A DNA stretch of 64,000 nucleotides from NCBI GenBank assembly GCA_964549765.1, contig CAZJWR010000009.1, positions 1 to 64,000 of the forward strand. The letters run 5' to 3'. The position numbers and the translations under genes are program-made. Position 1 is the first letter of the stretch; each line of letters opens with the position of its first letter. The notes beneath the pieces were generated by a model. That model worked only from the letters and a program-made list of their open reading frames with translations. It was not told the origin of the DNA and did not search any database. Below, piece after piece: positions 27,324 through 37,900 of this stretch. The stretch comes from CAZJWR01 sp964549765. GTDB lineage: Bacteria > Zixibacteria > MSB-5A5 > GN15 > JAAZOE01.

Positions 27324-27515
27324 TTTCTCAGCGGCCTGTCGGCCGCGATTGCAGATCGTAGACTCAACTTATAAGTTCACCGCATATCCTCATGCGGCCC
27401 CGGAGCAGGCGAACTCGCATAAACAAGCACGATCCCTGATCGCGCGAGCGTGCCGATCCGCTTTCCGAAAAAGCTCTACTTCTGCACCGACCTTGTGACA
27501 CCGGGGTGATTATCA

Positions 27516-27543
27516 TTGTGACAAATTCCTAAAGAATTATTAT
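27516..27543 (+). promoter_or_regulatory. Possible sigma-70-type promoter
   Basis: TTGTGA (27516-27521) and TATTAT (27538-27543) are 16 bases apart in an A+T-rich stretch, with transcription expected near 27550, 38 bases before the TPR-like gene. Box matches are 4/6 and 5/6. Confidence 0.35.
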
Positions 27544-27587
27544 ACTACAGCATGGATTTACACAGTCGGCAGGAATGTCCGTGAAAC

Positions 27588-28052
27588 ATGCCCAATGATC
27601 GGTACACAATAAGCCACAGTATCAATTACCTGCAACAGGCGGTGCGGTACAAGGAAATCGCTTTCGCCGCCAGATACTTCCTCGGCATCGTCTGTCTCCT
27701 AGCGGATCAATGGGATGTCGCACAGACCTGTTTCGAAGCCGTCGTCAACGAATGCCGCAGGCTCTTGACTCGGCAGAGCGATTTTGTGATGGCGCGCGCC
27801 GTTCTGACCCAGGCCTTGGCGCTGCTCGGGGATGCGGATAGCTGTCGTGCGGAGATCGAATTGTTGGAACCCCACGTCGACGACGACGGCTCGATCGCTT
27901 ATGATATCGCCCGCGCGTACGCCATCATGGGCGACGAGGAAATGGCCCGGCGCTATGTCGGCATCGCGGTCGATACCCACCAGGGACCGACTCAATCCGA
28001 GATCGCTCTGGACCCGGTACTGAGACGATTTCTGGCGACACAGGATGTTTAG
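27588..28052 (+). CDS. TPR-like helical repeat protein
   Basis: A 154-residue protein without signal peptide. It is predicted all-helical, with the small-large residue rhythm of tetratricopeptide repeats: AARYFLGIVCLLADQWDVAQ, ARAVLTQALALLGDADSC, and IAYDIARAYAIMGDEEMARR. The last unit (LDPVLRRFL) resembles the end of longer TPR tails in serine/threonine kinase or adenylate cyclase proteins. It probably serves as a protein-docking module; partner unknown. ATG 27588 is the only plausible start, though its ribosome binding site AGGAA is rather distant (12 bases). Confidence 0.65.
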   Translation: MPNDRYTISHSINYLQQAVRYKEIAFAARYFLGIVCLLADQWDVAQTCFEAVVNECRRLLTRQSDFVMARAVLTQALALLGDADSCRAEIELLEPHVDDDGSIAYDIARAYAIMGDEEMARRYVGIAVDTHQGPTQSEIALDPVLRRFLATQDV

Positions 28053-28210
28053 GCGTCAGCTTCCCGCATATTCGAGCCTTAGAGAGGAAAATTCCCGTAT
28101 TTCCCGATTCATTTTCGTAGTTGATTTAATTTCCTCACGGAACGTAATTGGCGGAAACTCGGGCGCGGAACTTATCCGGTCTCCGTGCGGTTTAGGCGGC
28201 TGAGGAGAGT

Positions 28211-29404
28211 ATGAGTTTTTTGGTGATGGTCATAGTTGTTCTGTCCCTGATGTACGGGTATATCGGGTGGCGGATAATCGTGCCGGCGGCGCTTGGTTTT
28301 CCCGTGAACCTGATTCTCTGGTTGGTGCTCGCCGTCTCGTTCCTGCTTCTTTTTGCACCGTTTATTCTTCGGGCTAACGGCGTCGAGGGTATTTTGGTCG
28401 ATATTACCGCCTGGGCTGCATATCTGACGTTCGGTTTCTTTACGCTGCTGTTTGCATTTCTGGTGGCCAAGGATGTGATTTTTGTTCTCATTGCCGGGAT
28501 CCAGAAATCATCGTTGATCGTACGCGAATTTTTCAATTCCACAACATCAGCGGTGGAAAAAGTCGATCCGGATCGCCGCCGTCTGATAATCAATTCTCTC
28601 AATGTGGGTATGCTATTCGTAACCGGCGGCCTCACGGGGTACGGCATGTTTCAGGCCCTGAAAAAACCGGCGGTTGTCACCGTAGATATTCCCATCAAGG
28701 ATTTGCATCCAAACCTCGATGGTCTCACCATCGTGCAAATCACCGATATTCACGTGGGGCCGACGATCAAACGCGGTTTTGTACAGGAAGTTGTGGATAC
28801 CGTAAACAGACTCAAACCCGATATTGTCGCCCTGACCGGTGATCTCGTGGACGGATCGGTCCGGCAATTGCAGCATGATGTCGCTCCCTTGGCCGAGCTG
28901 AAAGCACCGCTCGGGTATTATTTCATCACCGGGAATCATGAATATTATTCCGGAGTCAAACAATGGGTGGCGGAAACCGCGCGGCTGGGATTTACCGTGC
29001 TTCTGAACGAGCATCGGGTGATCGAGCGAGGGGAGGGGCGTTTATTACTGGCCGGAGTTACCGATTACTCGGCGGGGCAGTTCGATCCCAGCCAGGCCAG
29101 CGACCCGCGCAAGGCGATCGAGGGCGCGCCGGAGTGCCATGTCAAACTGCTGCTGGCGCACCAACCCAAAAGCATTTTCAAGGCCGCCGAGATCGGGTAT
29201 GATTATGTCATCTCGGGGCATACCCATGGCGGGCAGTATTTCCCGTATCATTTTCTGGCCGCGCTGGCCCAGCCATACATATCCGGCCTTCATACTCATG
29301 ACAGTACGCGTATTTATGTCAGCCGGGGGACAGGGTACTGGGGGCCGCCACTCCGCATCGGCGCTCCGTCCGAGATCACCGTGCACCGATTCGTCAGAGC
29401 ATAA
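28211..29404 (+). CDS. Membrane-bound metallophosphoesterase
   Basis: A 397-residue protein. The N-terminal 150 residues hold about four to five transmembrane helices; the rest is a calcineurin-like phosphoesterase domain with all metal-binding motifs: ITDIHVGPT, ALTGDLVDG, GNHEYY and SGHTHGGQYFP. Family members of this build (YkuE/YaeI-like) cleave phosphodiesters or pyrophosphates, often of lipids such as UDP-diacylglucosamine-type substrates, but the substrate here cannot be assigned. ATG 28211 follows GAGGAG closely. It stands alone; the next gene starts 144 bases later. Confidence 0.85.
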   Translation: MSFLVMVIVVLSLMYGYIGWRIIVPAALGFPVNLILWLVLAVSFLLLFAPFILRANGVEGILVDITAWAAYLTFGFFTLLFAFLVAKDVIFVLIAGIQKSSLIVREFFNSTTSAVEKVDPDRRRLIINSLNVGMLFVTGGLTGYGMFQALKKPAVVTVDIPIKDLHPNLDGLTIVQITDIHVGPTIKRGFVQEVVDTVNRLKPDIVALTGDLVDGSVRQLQHDVAPLAELKAPLGYYFITGNHEYYSGVKQWVAETARLGFTVLLNEHRVIERGEGRLLLAGVTDYSAGQFDPSQASDPRKAIEGAPECHVKLLLAHQPKSIFKAAEIGYDYVISGHTHGGQYFPYHFLAALAQPYISGLHTHDSTRIYVSRGTGYWGPPLRIGAPSEITVHRFVRA

Positions 29405-29547
29405 TCGCCCTCTCTTGCCGGATTGGGCGGCTCGCATTCGGCCGGTGAAATCCGTATAATATTGAAAACTGTATCCCGGATGAGAGGGATGATGCATGCC
29501 TGTAGAAAGATCAAAGAATTCCTGTATCGATTCGCCGGACAGTGTCC

Positions 29548-31959
29548 ATGAGTGACGTCAATACTTCGGCATTCGGCCGGCCGGGAATCGAGCCGCGATG
29601 GACGTCCAGCGCCAAAGACGGCGTCGGGACGTCCATAAGCATGGCCAGCCGGGTATGGTTCACGTTCAGTCATGGTATCTTTAACGAAATCTACTATCCC
29701 CGTATAGACCAGGCTTGCACGCGCGACGTGGGGATGATCGTCACGGACGGCAAGAACTTCTTTTCCGAGGAGAAACGCCATACCGAGACCCGCACCAGGT
29801 ACATCGAACCGGCCATTCCGGCGTTCCGGGTGACGAATACATGTACCCATGGAATGTATCGCATCGAAAAAGAAATTCTGTCCGACCCCGACCGGGATAC
29901 GGTTCTACAGCATACAAAATTCGTCCCGCTGGCTCAATCCGATGGGGATTATCGGCTGCATGTCCTGCTATCATCGCATCTCGGAAATCGGGGCGCCGGC
30001 AATACCGCCTGGCTGGGCGATTACAAAGGGACGCCGATGTTGTTTGCCGCCCGGGACAGCGATGCGCTGGCACTGGCTTGCTCAGCGCCGTGGAAGTCGC
30101 GGTCGGTTGGGTTCGTCGGATTTTCGGACGGCTGGCAGGATTTGAACCAGCACAAAATGATGACGTGGCGATTCGAGCGGGCGGAGGACGGCAACGTCGC
30201 CCTTGTCGCCGAAATCGACTGGCAGGCCGCCGGGCCAGAAGGATTCGTCCTGTCCATCGGATTTGGAGTCAATGCGTCCGAGGCGGGACACCGGGCTCTC
30301 GCCAGCCTGCTCGAAAATTTCCAAGATATAAAGAAGCGATACGTTCATCAGTGGGGAGGATACCATAAGCTCCTGAAGGAAGGCAAAACCGACGGCTTGC
30401 GGCCGCGTGACCTGCACAAAATCAGCGCCTCCGTTCTGCGTATCCATGAAGCCAAACGGTTCCCCGGCGGGATAATCGCCAGTCTTTCGATACCGTGGGG
30501 GATGTCAAAGGGCGACGATGATCTGGGCGGTTATCATCTCGTCTGGCCGCGCGATCTCGCCGAAAATGCCGGGGGACTATTGGCGACAGGCGCGCACAGC
30601 GACGCTCGCCGCGTTCTGCAGTATCTGATGGTGACTCAAGAGGCAGACGGTCATTGGTCGCAAAACATGTGGCTTGACGGTTATCCCTACTGGACCGGGT
30701 CGCAGATGGATGAAACCGCTTTCCCGATACTTCTGGCCGACCTGGCAAGACGCCAAGAAGCCATCGACGATGAATATTTTCGTCATCTGTGGCCCACATT
30801 TCGCAAAGCAGCGCAGTATATCGTCTGCAACGGCCCGATCACGCAACAGGATCGTTGGGAGGAAGATCCCGGTTATTCGCCCTTTTCGCTCGCCGTGGAA
30901 ATCGCAGCACTTCTGGCCGCCGCCGACATGGCCGATCTGAACGGGGAGCAGAAAATCGCGACTTATCTAAGACAGACGGCCGATGTTTGGAATGCCTCCG
31001 TTGAACGCTGGACGTATGTCCGAAATACGGACCTGACGCGATCGCTGGGCGTCGATGGATATTATGTTCGGATATCGCCGCCGGAAACCTCGGACGGATC
31101 ATCGCCATTGTTCGGATTCGTACCGATAAAGAACCGTCCTCCGGGCGAGAGCGGAGAAGACGCGGCGCATATTATCAGCCCCGACGCGCTGGCGCTGGTG
31201 CGGTTCGGCCTTCGCGCCGCCGATGACGCGCGGATCGTGAATACGGTGAAGGTCATCGACGCGCTATTGAAAGTCGAAACGCCGTCAGGCCCGGTATGGC
31301 ACCGGTATAACGATGACGGTTACGGCGAACATGAGGACGGCGGCTCGTTCGATGGTAGCGGGATTGGAAGGGGTTGGCCGCTTCTCACGGGAGAACGGGG
31401 TCATTATGAACTCGCGGCGGGAAGACCTGAAGAAGCGAAACGGCTGCTGGCGGCGATGGAAAATCTGGCTGGCGGGTCGGGCTTGATTCCCGAGCAGGTC
31501 TGGGACAGCGACGATATTCCGGAAAAAGAGCTCTTTTTGGGGCGTCCATCGGGTTCAGCCATGCCACTGGTGTGGGCGCATGCCGAATACCTCAAGCTGC
31601 ATCGATCCATCACGGATAACCGTGTTTTCGACCTGCCGAGGCAGACGGTGCAGCGGTATATCGTGGACAAGGTCAAGTCAAATATTGCCATATGGCGGTT
31701 CAATCATAAGTGCCGCACGATTCCCAAGGGGAAGACGCTTCGGATTGAGATATTGGAACCGGCGCTGATCCATTGGAGCAATGACGGCTGGACGACGACG
31801 CATGATACCGCGACCGACGATACCGGCATCGGCATCCAGATCGCGGATTTACCGACCGGGAAACTTGAACCGGGCCGCGAGGTGGTCTTTACTTTTTATT
31901 GGCAACGGTTGGATACTTGGGAACGGAAGGATTATTCGATACTGGTTTCGGATACGTAA
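29548..31959 (+). CDS. GH15 glucoamylase / glucodextranase-like enzyme
   Basis: An 803-residue glycoside hydrolase without an obvious signal peptide. An N-terminal beta-sandwich (about 1-270) starts FGRPGIEPRWTSSAKDGVG as in glucodextranases and archaeal-type glucoamylases. The (alpha/alpha)6 catalytic barrel carries YHLVWPRDLAE and GIGRGWPLLTGERGHYE, the latter including the probable catalytic base Glu. A C-terminal domain of about 110 residues (ILEPALIHWSNDGW) follows. The family releases glucose from alpha-glucans by inversion. Absence of a signal suggests a cytoplasmic role in glycogen or imported maltodextrin breakdown. ATG 29548 is preferred over GTG 29542; its ribosome binding site is weak. 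Confidence 0.88.
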   Translation: MSDVNTSAFGRPGIEPRWTSSAKDGVGTSISMASRVWFTFSHGIFNEIYYPRIDQACTRDVGMIVTDGKNFFSEEKRHTETRTRYIEPAIPAFRVTNTCTHGMYRIEKEILSDPDRDTVLQHTKFVPLAQSDGDYRLHVLLSSHLGNRGAGNTAWLGDYKGTPMLFAARDSDALALACSAPWKSRSVGFVGFSDGWQDLNQHKMMTWRFERAEDGNVALVAEIDWQAAGPEGFVLSIGFGVNASEAGHRALASLLENFQDIKKRYVHQWGGYHKLLKEGKTDGLRPRDLHKISASVLRIHEAKRFPGGIIASLSIPWGMSKGDDDLGGYHLVWPRDLAENAGGLLATGAHSDARRVLQYLMVTQEADGHWSQNMWLDGYPYWTGSQMDETAFPILLADLARRQEAIDDEYFRHLWPTFRKAAQYIVCNGPITQQDRWEEDPGYSPFSLAVEIAALLAAADMADLNGEQKIATYLRQTADVWNASVERWTYVRNTDLTRSLGVDGYYVRISPPETSDGSSPLFGFVPIKNRPPGESGEDAAHIISPDALALVRFGLRAADDARIVNTVKVIDALLKVETPSGPVWHRYNDDGYGEHEDGGSFDGSGIGRGWPLLTGERGHYELAAGRPEEAKRLLAAMENLAGGSGLIPEQVWDSDDIPEKELFLGRPSGSAMPLVWAHAEYLKLHRSITDNRVFDLPRQTVQRYIVDKVKSNIAIWRFNHKCRTIPKGKTLRIEILEPALIHWSNDGWTTTHDTATDDTGIGIQIADLPTGKLEPGREVVFTFYWQRLDTWERKDYSILVSDT

Positions 31960-32166
31960 TCCGGCGCGCCGGGAGCCCTGAGCCACCCGGGGATATGACT
32001 CTAATATTGTGAACCTTTTTTCGGCCCGTCCGTATTATCTGTACAGACAGTTTCATCTCGAGGGATTTCGTGGACAGAGACAGGAGCGATCGGGGCGACT
32101 CCTCCGAGGGTGATTTCGGGACCCGGTCGCGGCGATTCCGAAATCGGTTGGCGGAAGGAGTCACAG

Positions 32167-32553
32167 GTGAACGTACGACGGAGCAAATATATGGAATTCG
32201 AGGATGCGGTAATCGGTGATGTCGTTGTGGTTATTCTTCACGGCAAAATAATGGCCTACGAGGACAGTCTGCCATTGCGGGAGCGGCTCAAGGAACATCT
32301 CGATTCGGAAATGACCAAATTCGTGATCGACATGGCCGATGTCCCGTGGATGAATTCCGAGGGCATTGGCCTGTTGGCGACGGCGGTAGCAACAGTGGGT
32401 AAGGCGGGGGGCAGGTTGGTTCTGGCCAATATCAGCAAGAAGGTTGAGAGCGTGCTCACCATCACCAAGTGCGATGCCATCATCAAGCATTATGACAGCC
32501 GTGAGGCGGCAGTGGCGTCGTTGTCCGGGTCATATTCCGATTCGGCGCATTAG
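32167..32553 (+). CDS. STAS-domain (anti-anti-sigma factor-like) protein
   Basis: A 128-residue STAS protein like SpoIIAA/RsbV. The region VVVVILHGKIMAYEDSLPLR forms the first strands; DMADVPWMNSEGIGLLATA carries the conserved serine (in NSEG) that is phosphorylated by a partner kinase in the family; a C-terminal helix follows. Start GTG 32167, six bases after GGAAGGAG; ATG 32191 is an alternative. No anti-sigma kinase or PP2C phosphatase is next to it, so the partner must be elsewhere. It would release a sigma factor, or a response output, by partner switching. Its 3' end overlaps the minus-strand frame of the decayed PrsW-like gene. Confidence 0.82.
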   Translation: MNVRRSKYMEFEDAVIGDVVVVILHGKIMAYEDSLPLRERLKEHLDSEMTKFVIDMADVPWMNSEGIGLLATAVATVGKAGGRLVLANISKKVESVLTITKCDAIIKHYDSREAAVASLSGSYSDSAH

Positions 32554-33196
32554 CATTCCCGAATCGGGGCCAGACGTTTCTCACCATACATAATCGCCAG
32601 AGGTCGCGGCTGCTGGTTCGTATAAACGGCACGATGGCCAGCCGAACGGTTGTCCCCAGACTTTTTTCGAGAAAGCGCAATTCCTCCAGTTGTTCCCCGA
32701 CAGCCGGGTTCGGCGGCGGTTTGATGCTTCGTTCCCTCATCAGCAGGATCGCCTTGGCGCCGATGGATAATTCGGCTTGAATCCGAAGCAGGCACAGCAT
32801 ATCGGCCACTACCGGGCCGGGGAATTTCTCTTTAAGAGCGCTTAAATATTCCCCGATGGGAGTTTCCCTGATTTGTCCGGTGATTATTTGAACGAGCAGT
32901 TCCGCGTCGGCGTCCATGCCCGTGCCCAGCCACAACCCGGTCGCCTTTTCGCTGCGATCAAAAGCAAATACCAGTAGAGGCGGCATGGCCGCGAGTAGAA
33001 TTAACGTGGTCCAGACCGGCGAGAGGATGGAATGATTGAATACGGAATGGATGATGATGGCGGCCGCCAATCCGGGGATGAAGGAAAGGTACGGTTTTGT
33101 GGGCTGTCGTTCGCTCAGGGCTTTCGAAATTATGCCGAATATCGACGCGGCGGCACCGTGCAGGGCGGCGGTTCCGAAACCGCGATTTATCCACAC
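32483..33196 (-). pseudogene. C-terminal remnant of a PrsW-like membrane protease gene
   Basis: The 237-codon frame starts abruptly with RGFGTAALHGAAASIFGI and continues with PGLAAAIIIHSVFNH and membrane helices, the C-terminal half of PrsW-type intramembrane metalloproteases, followed by the cytoplasmic tail (ELLVQII, VADMLCLL) seen in longer relatives. The N-terminal half with the essential Glu-Glu-x-x-Lys motif is missing. In frame, a stop lies upstream near 33260; the other frame there reads AFWGGVLACFRIYFLKQRR, like an N-terminal helix. So the gene is truncated or deleted in the middle. The last 20 codons run into the STAS gene. It may be a partly decayed gene rather than a working protease. 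Confidence 0.55.
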
Positions 33197-33401
33197 GACA
33201 ATGACGCCGTTCTGGAGCAGAGAAAAGATGAAAAATGGCAGCGGTTCGCCGTTGCTTCAGGAAGTATATCCGGAAACAGGCCAGAACGCCACCCCAAAAT
33301 GCGGAACTGAAAGCGGAGGGCTTTTTTAATAATGGCCGGACCGCGAACGGTTCGGCCGGCTATCAGAGGCTCGTCATTGGCAAAAAGCCGGTCGGATCGG
33401 T

Positions 33402-33896
33402 TTACCAGTTGTAATCCAGCCCCCGGAATTTGGCGTCGGCGACGATGACCTTCATGATGGCGACGACATGACTTCTCTCTGCGTCTATAATCTGCTTGAG
33501 CTGAGGCTGTTCGCCCAGAATATCGCGAATGGCTTCGTAATATTGCAGGGTCGCCTTTTCGAAGGCCAGCGCTTTGCCGAGAGCATCATTGGACGTCTCG
33601 ATGTCGTCGGTATTCTTGAGGCCGTCCTTTCTGAAGAACGAGGAGATGGCGGTTGCCCGCAGGTATTGGTACTGCTCGAACTGCTCAGCCCTAATATCCT
33701 GTTCCGGCACCGATTCCAGAACGGTCTTAAACTGGGTTTCATGTTTTCGCTCATCGCGCACCAGTTGATCGAAAATTTCGGCTAATTCCTTTTGATTTGC
33801 GAACTTATGTTTCAGCCGGTCATAAAAATCGGCCCCCATCTGTTCGGTGACTACAGCCAGTTCGATGGCTTTACGCAACGTCAGGTCTTTTATCAT
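33402..33896 (-). CDS. Ferritin-like (rubrerythrin-type) diiron protein
   Basis: A 164-residue four-helix bundle. The metal-binding pattern of rubrerythrin domains is visible: VVTEQMGADFYDRL (first Glu), DERKHETQF (Glu-x-x-His pattern), AFEKATLQYYEAI, and DAERSHVVAIM (Glu and His). There is no rubredoxin tail, so it is the erythrin-only type. Such proteins reduce peroxide or store iron in anaerobes and microaerophiles. A strong ribosome binding site (AGGAG) precedes ATG 33896. The lipoprotein gene upstream on the same strand ends 50 bases before, so co-transcription is possible. Confidence 0.85.
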   Translation of the reverse strand: MIKDLTLRKAIELAVVTEQMGADFYDRLKHKFANQKELAEIFDQLVRDERKHETQFKTVLESVPEQDIRAEQFEQYQYLRATAISSFFRKDGLKNTDDIETSNDALGKALAFEKATLQYYEAIRDILGEQPQLKQIIDAERSHVVAIMKVIVADAKFRGLDYNW

Positions 33897-33946
33897 TTGA
33901 ATCTCCTTGATGTCGAGGGGTTTTGCCCCTATGCCTGCGACGGCCG

Positions 33947-34594
33947 TTATTTTTTTCGGGGAATGACTCCCTGCTTGGCCAGTTCGGGGATGATCATTTC
34001 GGTAATTTCGTGGTCGACGGCCTGATCCGAGGTCGGGTCAATGACTTCACTGGTGGCTGTCCATACCAGCTCCCCCTTTCCCCCGGCACTCCAAACGTCT
34101 ATGCGATGCCTGATGACGGTGTCGATCGCGATATATCCCGGTTCATAGATATCCTGATAGTACACGGAGTAGGTATTGTACCAGCGATCATACCTGTAAA
34201 CCGGGACTTCCGTGATATAGCCCGGCATGTATTGGTCTTCGGTCCTGGACGGCAGATTTGATGTGATGATAATGCCGTCGAAGTTGTTTTCGCGCACCGT
34301 ACTGACCACTTCCTGTGTATCGGGAAGGGCATCCGGAAATAGCTGATAAGACGGAGTGGCCGAGACGCCATAGGCGCGGAGGGCATTGACGAAACTGTCC
34401 TCCCACAGGCGGCGGATGGCGGCGTCCCGTTTCATGGTAATGACCATCATCTTCGTGAACGCCGTCCTGGGCTGCTCCGGATTTTTCCACACATTGACCA
34501 GTTGCGATGAGCTGCAACCGAATAGCCCGGCGGCGAGAATGCCGGCGATCAGGACAAAAGCGATCATCCGTACCCGGGGCGAATAGTGATCCAT
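33947..34594 (-). CDS. Putative lipoprotein, DUF4136-like
   Basis: A 215-residue protein with a lipoprotein signal (hydrophobic stretch and lipobox LFGC), then a beta-rich domain: LVNVWKNPEQ, KMMVITMKRDAAIRRLWEDS, and FDGIIITSNLPSRTEDQY. The pattern of an N-terminal KV/VxW strand, a helix with R-x-x-W-E/D and a late AIDTVI....WSAGG strand recalls DUF4136-type outer-membrane lipoproteins. Function unknown. ATG 34594 with GGAG upstream is preferred over a start at 34618. It probably shares a transcript with the ferritin-like gene. Confidence 0.6.
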   Translation of the reverse strand: MDHYSPRVRMIAFVLIAGILAAGLFGCSSSQLVNVWKNPEQPRTAFTKMMVITMKRDAAIRRLWEDSFVNALRAYGVSATPSYQLFPDALPDTQEVVSTVRENNFDGIIITSNLPSRTEDQYMPGYITEVPVYRYDRWYNTYSVYYQDIYEPGYIAIDTVIRHRIDVWSAGGKGELVWTATSEVIDPTSDQAVDHEITEMIIPELAKQGVIPRKK

Positions 34595-34979
34595 ATAAAA
34601 AATCTCCTCGCGATTCATATTACTTCATCATAAAACGATACGAAGGACAATAGGCTCCATAATTGATATTTTCTGCGGGGAGGAGCGAGGAACGCCACTT
34701 TTTATTCTTTCGCCGATAAAATCGATGCTCGCGCCGTCGGGACGGTATTTTCGATTTTGCGCCGGGCCGGTCATTTTTTCGTTGACAGTCCGGTGACGGA
34801 CTTCGTAAATTCCTCGATGTGGCATCGAGGATTCCCGGCATAATTATGCAGCCTTCGTTTTGGCATCGATCTTGAATACAACTTAATAACGTGAAAGGGG
34901 GGATGTACGGGCGTGTGATAATTCTCCGTTTACGCAAAGGGGAGTATTAATACGTGACTAACTTCACAGGGAGGTTCTC
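34595..34979. other. Divergent intergenic region
   Basis: 385 bases between the lipoprotein gene and the PKD subtilase. No gene seen. It must hold both promoters. TTGACA at 34792-34797 lacks a good -10 partner. The last 120 bases are A+T-rich. GGGAGG just before 34980 is the subtilase ribosome binding site. Confidence 0.4.
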
Positions 34980-37900
34980 ATGAAGAAGTTTGCAGTATTG
35001 TTATCAGTAATTCTTCTGCTTCCAGGCTATATTCTCGCCAATCAACCGAACATGAAGGTTATCGACCCGCCGGACATACCGTCGTTTCTCGGATATGTTC
35101 CGGGCGAACTTATTGTGCAATTTCAATTGCCGAGCGACAAGGTCAGGGCGGCTACGAGCCGCGACCACACCCTTGCGCTCGGTATCGCATCCCTTGACGA
35201 TATCGCCGCAAAATACCAGGTGACGAAGATGCGCCAGTTGTTCCGGGGCGCGCAGCCGGTCGAGAAGAGCGGCAAGCAGTTCGACCTTTCCCGGTATTTT
35301 GTAGTGACATTCGACAAGGCCGCCGATTTGGATCTGGTGGCATCGGAATATCGCAGCGATCCCAACGTCGTATCGGTCGAGAAAAACGGCATCCATTCCA
35401 TGTATGCCACGCCAAACGACGGGTATTTCAGTTATCAATGGTATCATAATCAGGCCAGCGATCATGATATCGATTCCCCCGAAGCCTGGAACCTCGAAAC
35501 CGGTAACACCGGTATGATAATTGCGCTGCTGGACTCCGGTACCCGGTATTATCATCCGGATCTCGGCGGTGCCAACGCCTCGCCGTCCAATCCCGGCGCT
35601 TCACGCGGCAACATGTGGATCAACACGGCGGAGCTCAACGGGTCCTCCGGCTACGATGACGACGGCAACGGGTACGTCGACGACTGGATTGGCTGGGACT
35701 TCGTCAACAATGCGTCCAGTTGCTGGAGCGGAGAGGACTGCACTACGCCGGATAACGATCCCCGCGATTTCAACGGTCATGGCACGCATACCGCGGGTAT
35801 TATGGGCATGATGACCAATGATGGGTACGGCATGGCCGGCGTGGCCGGCGGTTGGGGCAACGGTTCCCAATCGGTGACCGGCAACGGTGTCAAGATAATG
35901 CCCTTGCGTATCGGCTATTCCTACAATTATGGCGGCACCGAATACGGCGTTGTCTTGATGGACGCGGCGGCATCGGCATTCTATTATGCTGCCGACAACG
36001 GCGCGCGGATCGCCTCGTGCAGCTGGGGCTCGTCCAACAGCGGCGGCATCGGCGCGGCGGTTAGCTATTTCATCGCCTCGGGTGGTATTGTTTTTGTCGC
36101 GGCGGGCAACGACGGCGGCCAGACAGCCGATTATCTGAACGGCCGGGGAGACTGTGTTTCCGTCGCCGCCACGGATGAAAACGATAATGCCGCCAGTTTC
36201 ACGACTTACGGCACGTGGGTCGATATTTGCGCGCCGGGAAATAACATCTACAGCACGTATCACGACCACACCGACCCGAACACCAATTACTGGGCTTCCA
36301 TGAGCGGCACCTCGATGGCGACGCCGATGGCGGCTGCGGTGGGCGGATTGATCTGGTCGCATAATATGTCGTGGTCGGCCACGCAGGTCAAGAATCAGCT
36401 GTTCAGCAGCGCTGACAATATCGACGCCTATCTCAGCTCACAGTATATCGGCAAGATGGGCGCTGGTCGCATCAACGCCTACAACGCCGTCAATACCGGG
36501 ACGCCAGCTCCGGTGGCCGCCTTCACCGGCTCGCCGACCTCCGGGTGCGCTCCACTGACCGTGACTTTCACCGACCAATCGACCGGTGATATCACCAGCT
36601 GGAGCTGGACGTTCGGCGACGGCGGATCATCTACATCCCAGAATCCGTCTCATCAGTACACGTCGGCCGGCAATTATACGGTAACTTTGACAGTAACAGG
36701 GCCGGGCGGTTCAGACGGGGAGACCAAGACCAACTATATCACGGTCAGCGTTCCTCCGACGGCCAATTTCACCGGCAGCCCGACCTCGGGGGATGCGCCG
36801 TTGACCGTGAATTTCACCAATCAGTCCAGCGGCGCGACGTCGTATCTGTGGGATTTCGGTGACACTCAGACCTCGACGGCAACCAATCCGAGCCACACGT
36901 ACACGTCCACGGGGACGTTCACGGTGACTCTGACGGCCACCAACGCGTGCGGTTCCGATCAGAATGTGAAGACTAATTACATCACGGTGACCTGCACACC
37001 GCCGGTCGCCAATTTCACGGGAAGTCCGACTTCGGGGAATGCGCCGTTGACAGTGAATTTCACCGATCAATCGACGGGCGCGACGTCATGGTCGTGGGAT
37101 TTCGGTGACGGCATCGGGACCTCGACGGCACAGAACCCAAGCTATACCTACAATTCGCCGGGAACTTATACCGTATCGCTGACCGCGACCAATTCCTGCG
37201 GAAACGATACGAACATCAAGACGAACTATGTCACCGTCAACGAAGCCGGCGGCTATGCCTCGCTGCCGTATTCGACCGGTTTCGAAGCGGGGACGTTCGA
37301 TCAATATTGGACAACTCAATCCAGCGGGGACGGCCGCATTCGTTTGCTGACGACCAACACGCCGCATTCGGGATCATATCATATGATCATGGATAACGCC
37401 GTGAGCGGGACCTATAGCCAGAACGAAGCATGGTTACATCTGAACCTGGCCGGCAAGAGCGACGTCGAGCTGACGTTCTGGTGGAAGGAATTCAGCGATG
37501 AGGATCATACTCAGGACGGTGTTTTCCTCTCCAGCAACGGCGGATCCAGCTTTACCAAGGTTTACAGCCTAATAGGGGGAACGTCTACGTACCAGCAGAT
37601 TGTTCTCGACGTTGATGCCCTCGCTGCCAGCTATGGCTTGAGTCTGACCAGCACCTTCGTGATCAAATTCCAGCAGTACGATAACTATCCGATCACGACC
37701 GACGGCATGGCCTTCGACGACATCAGCGTCATATCACTCGAAGCCCCGCCGGTAGCTGACTTCTCGGGCGATCCGACCTCGGGGACGGCTCCGCTGACGG
37801 TCGATTTCACGGATCTGTCGACCAATAATCCGACGAGTTGGAGTTGGGATTTCGGCGATGGAACCGGGACATCGACGGCCCAAAACCCGTCCTATACCTA

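Noticed and set aside
34860..34876. Sigma-54-like TGGCATCGATCTTGA before the PKD subtilase
   Set aside because: The -12 element reads GA instead of the invariant GC, so it is probably chance.
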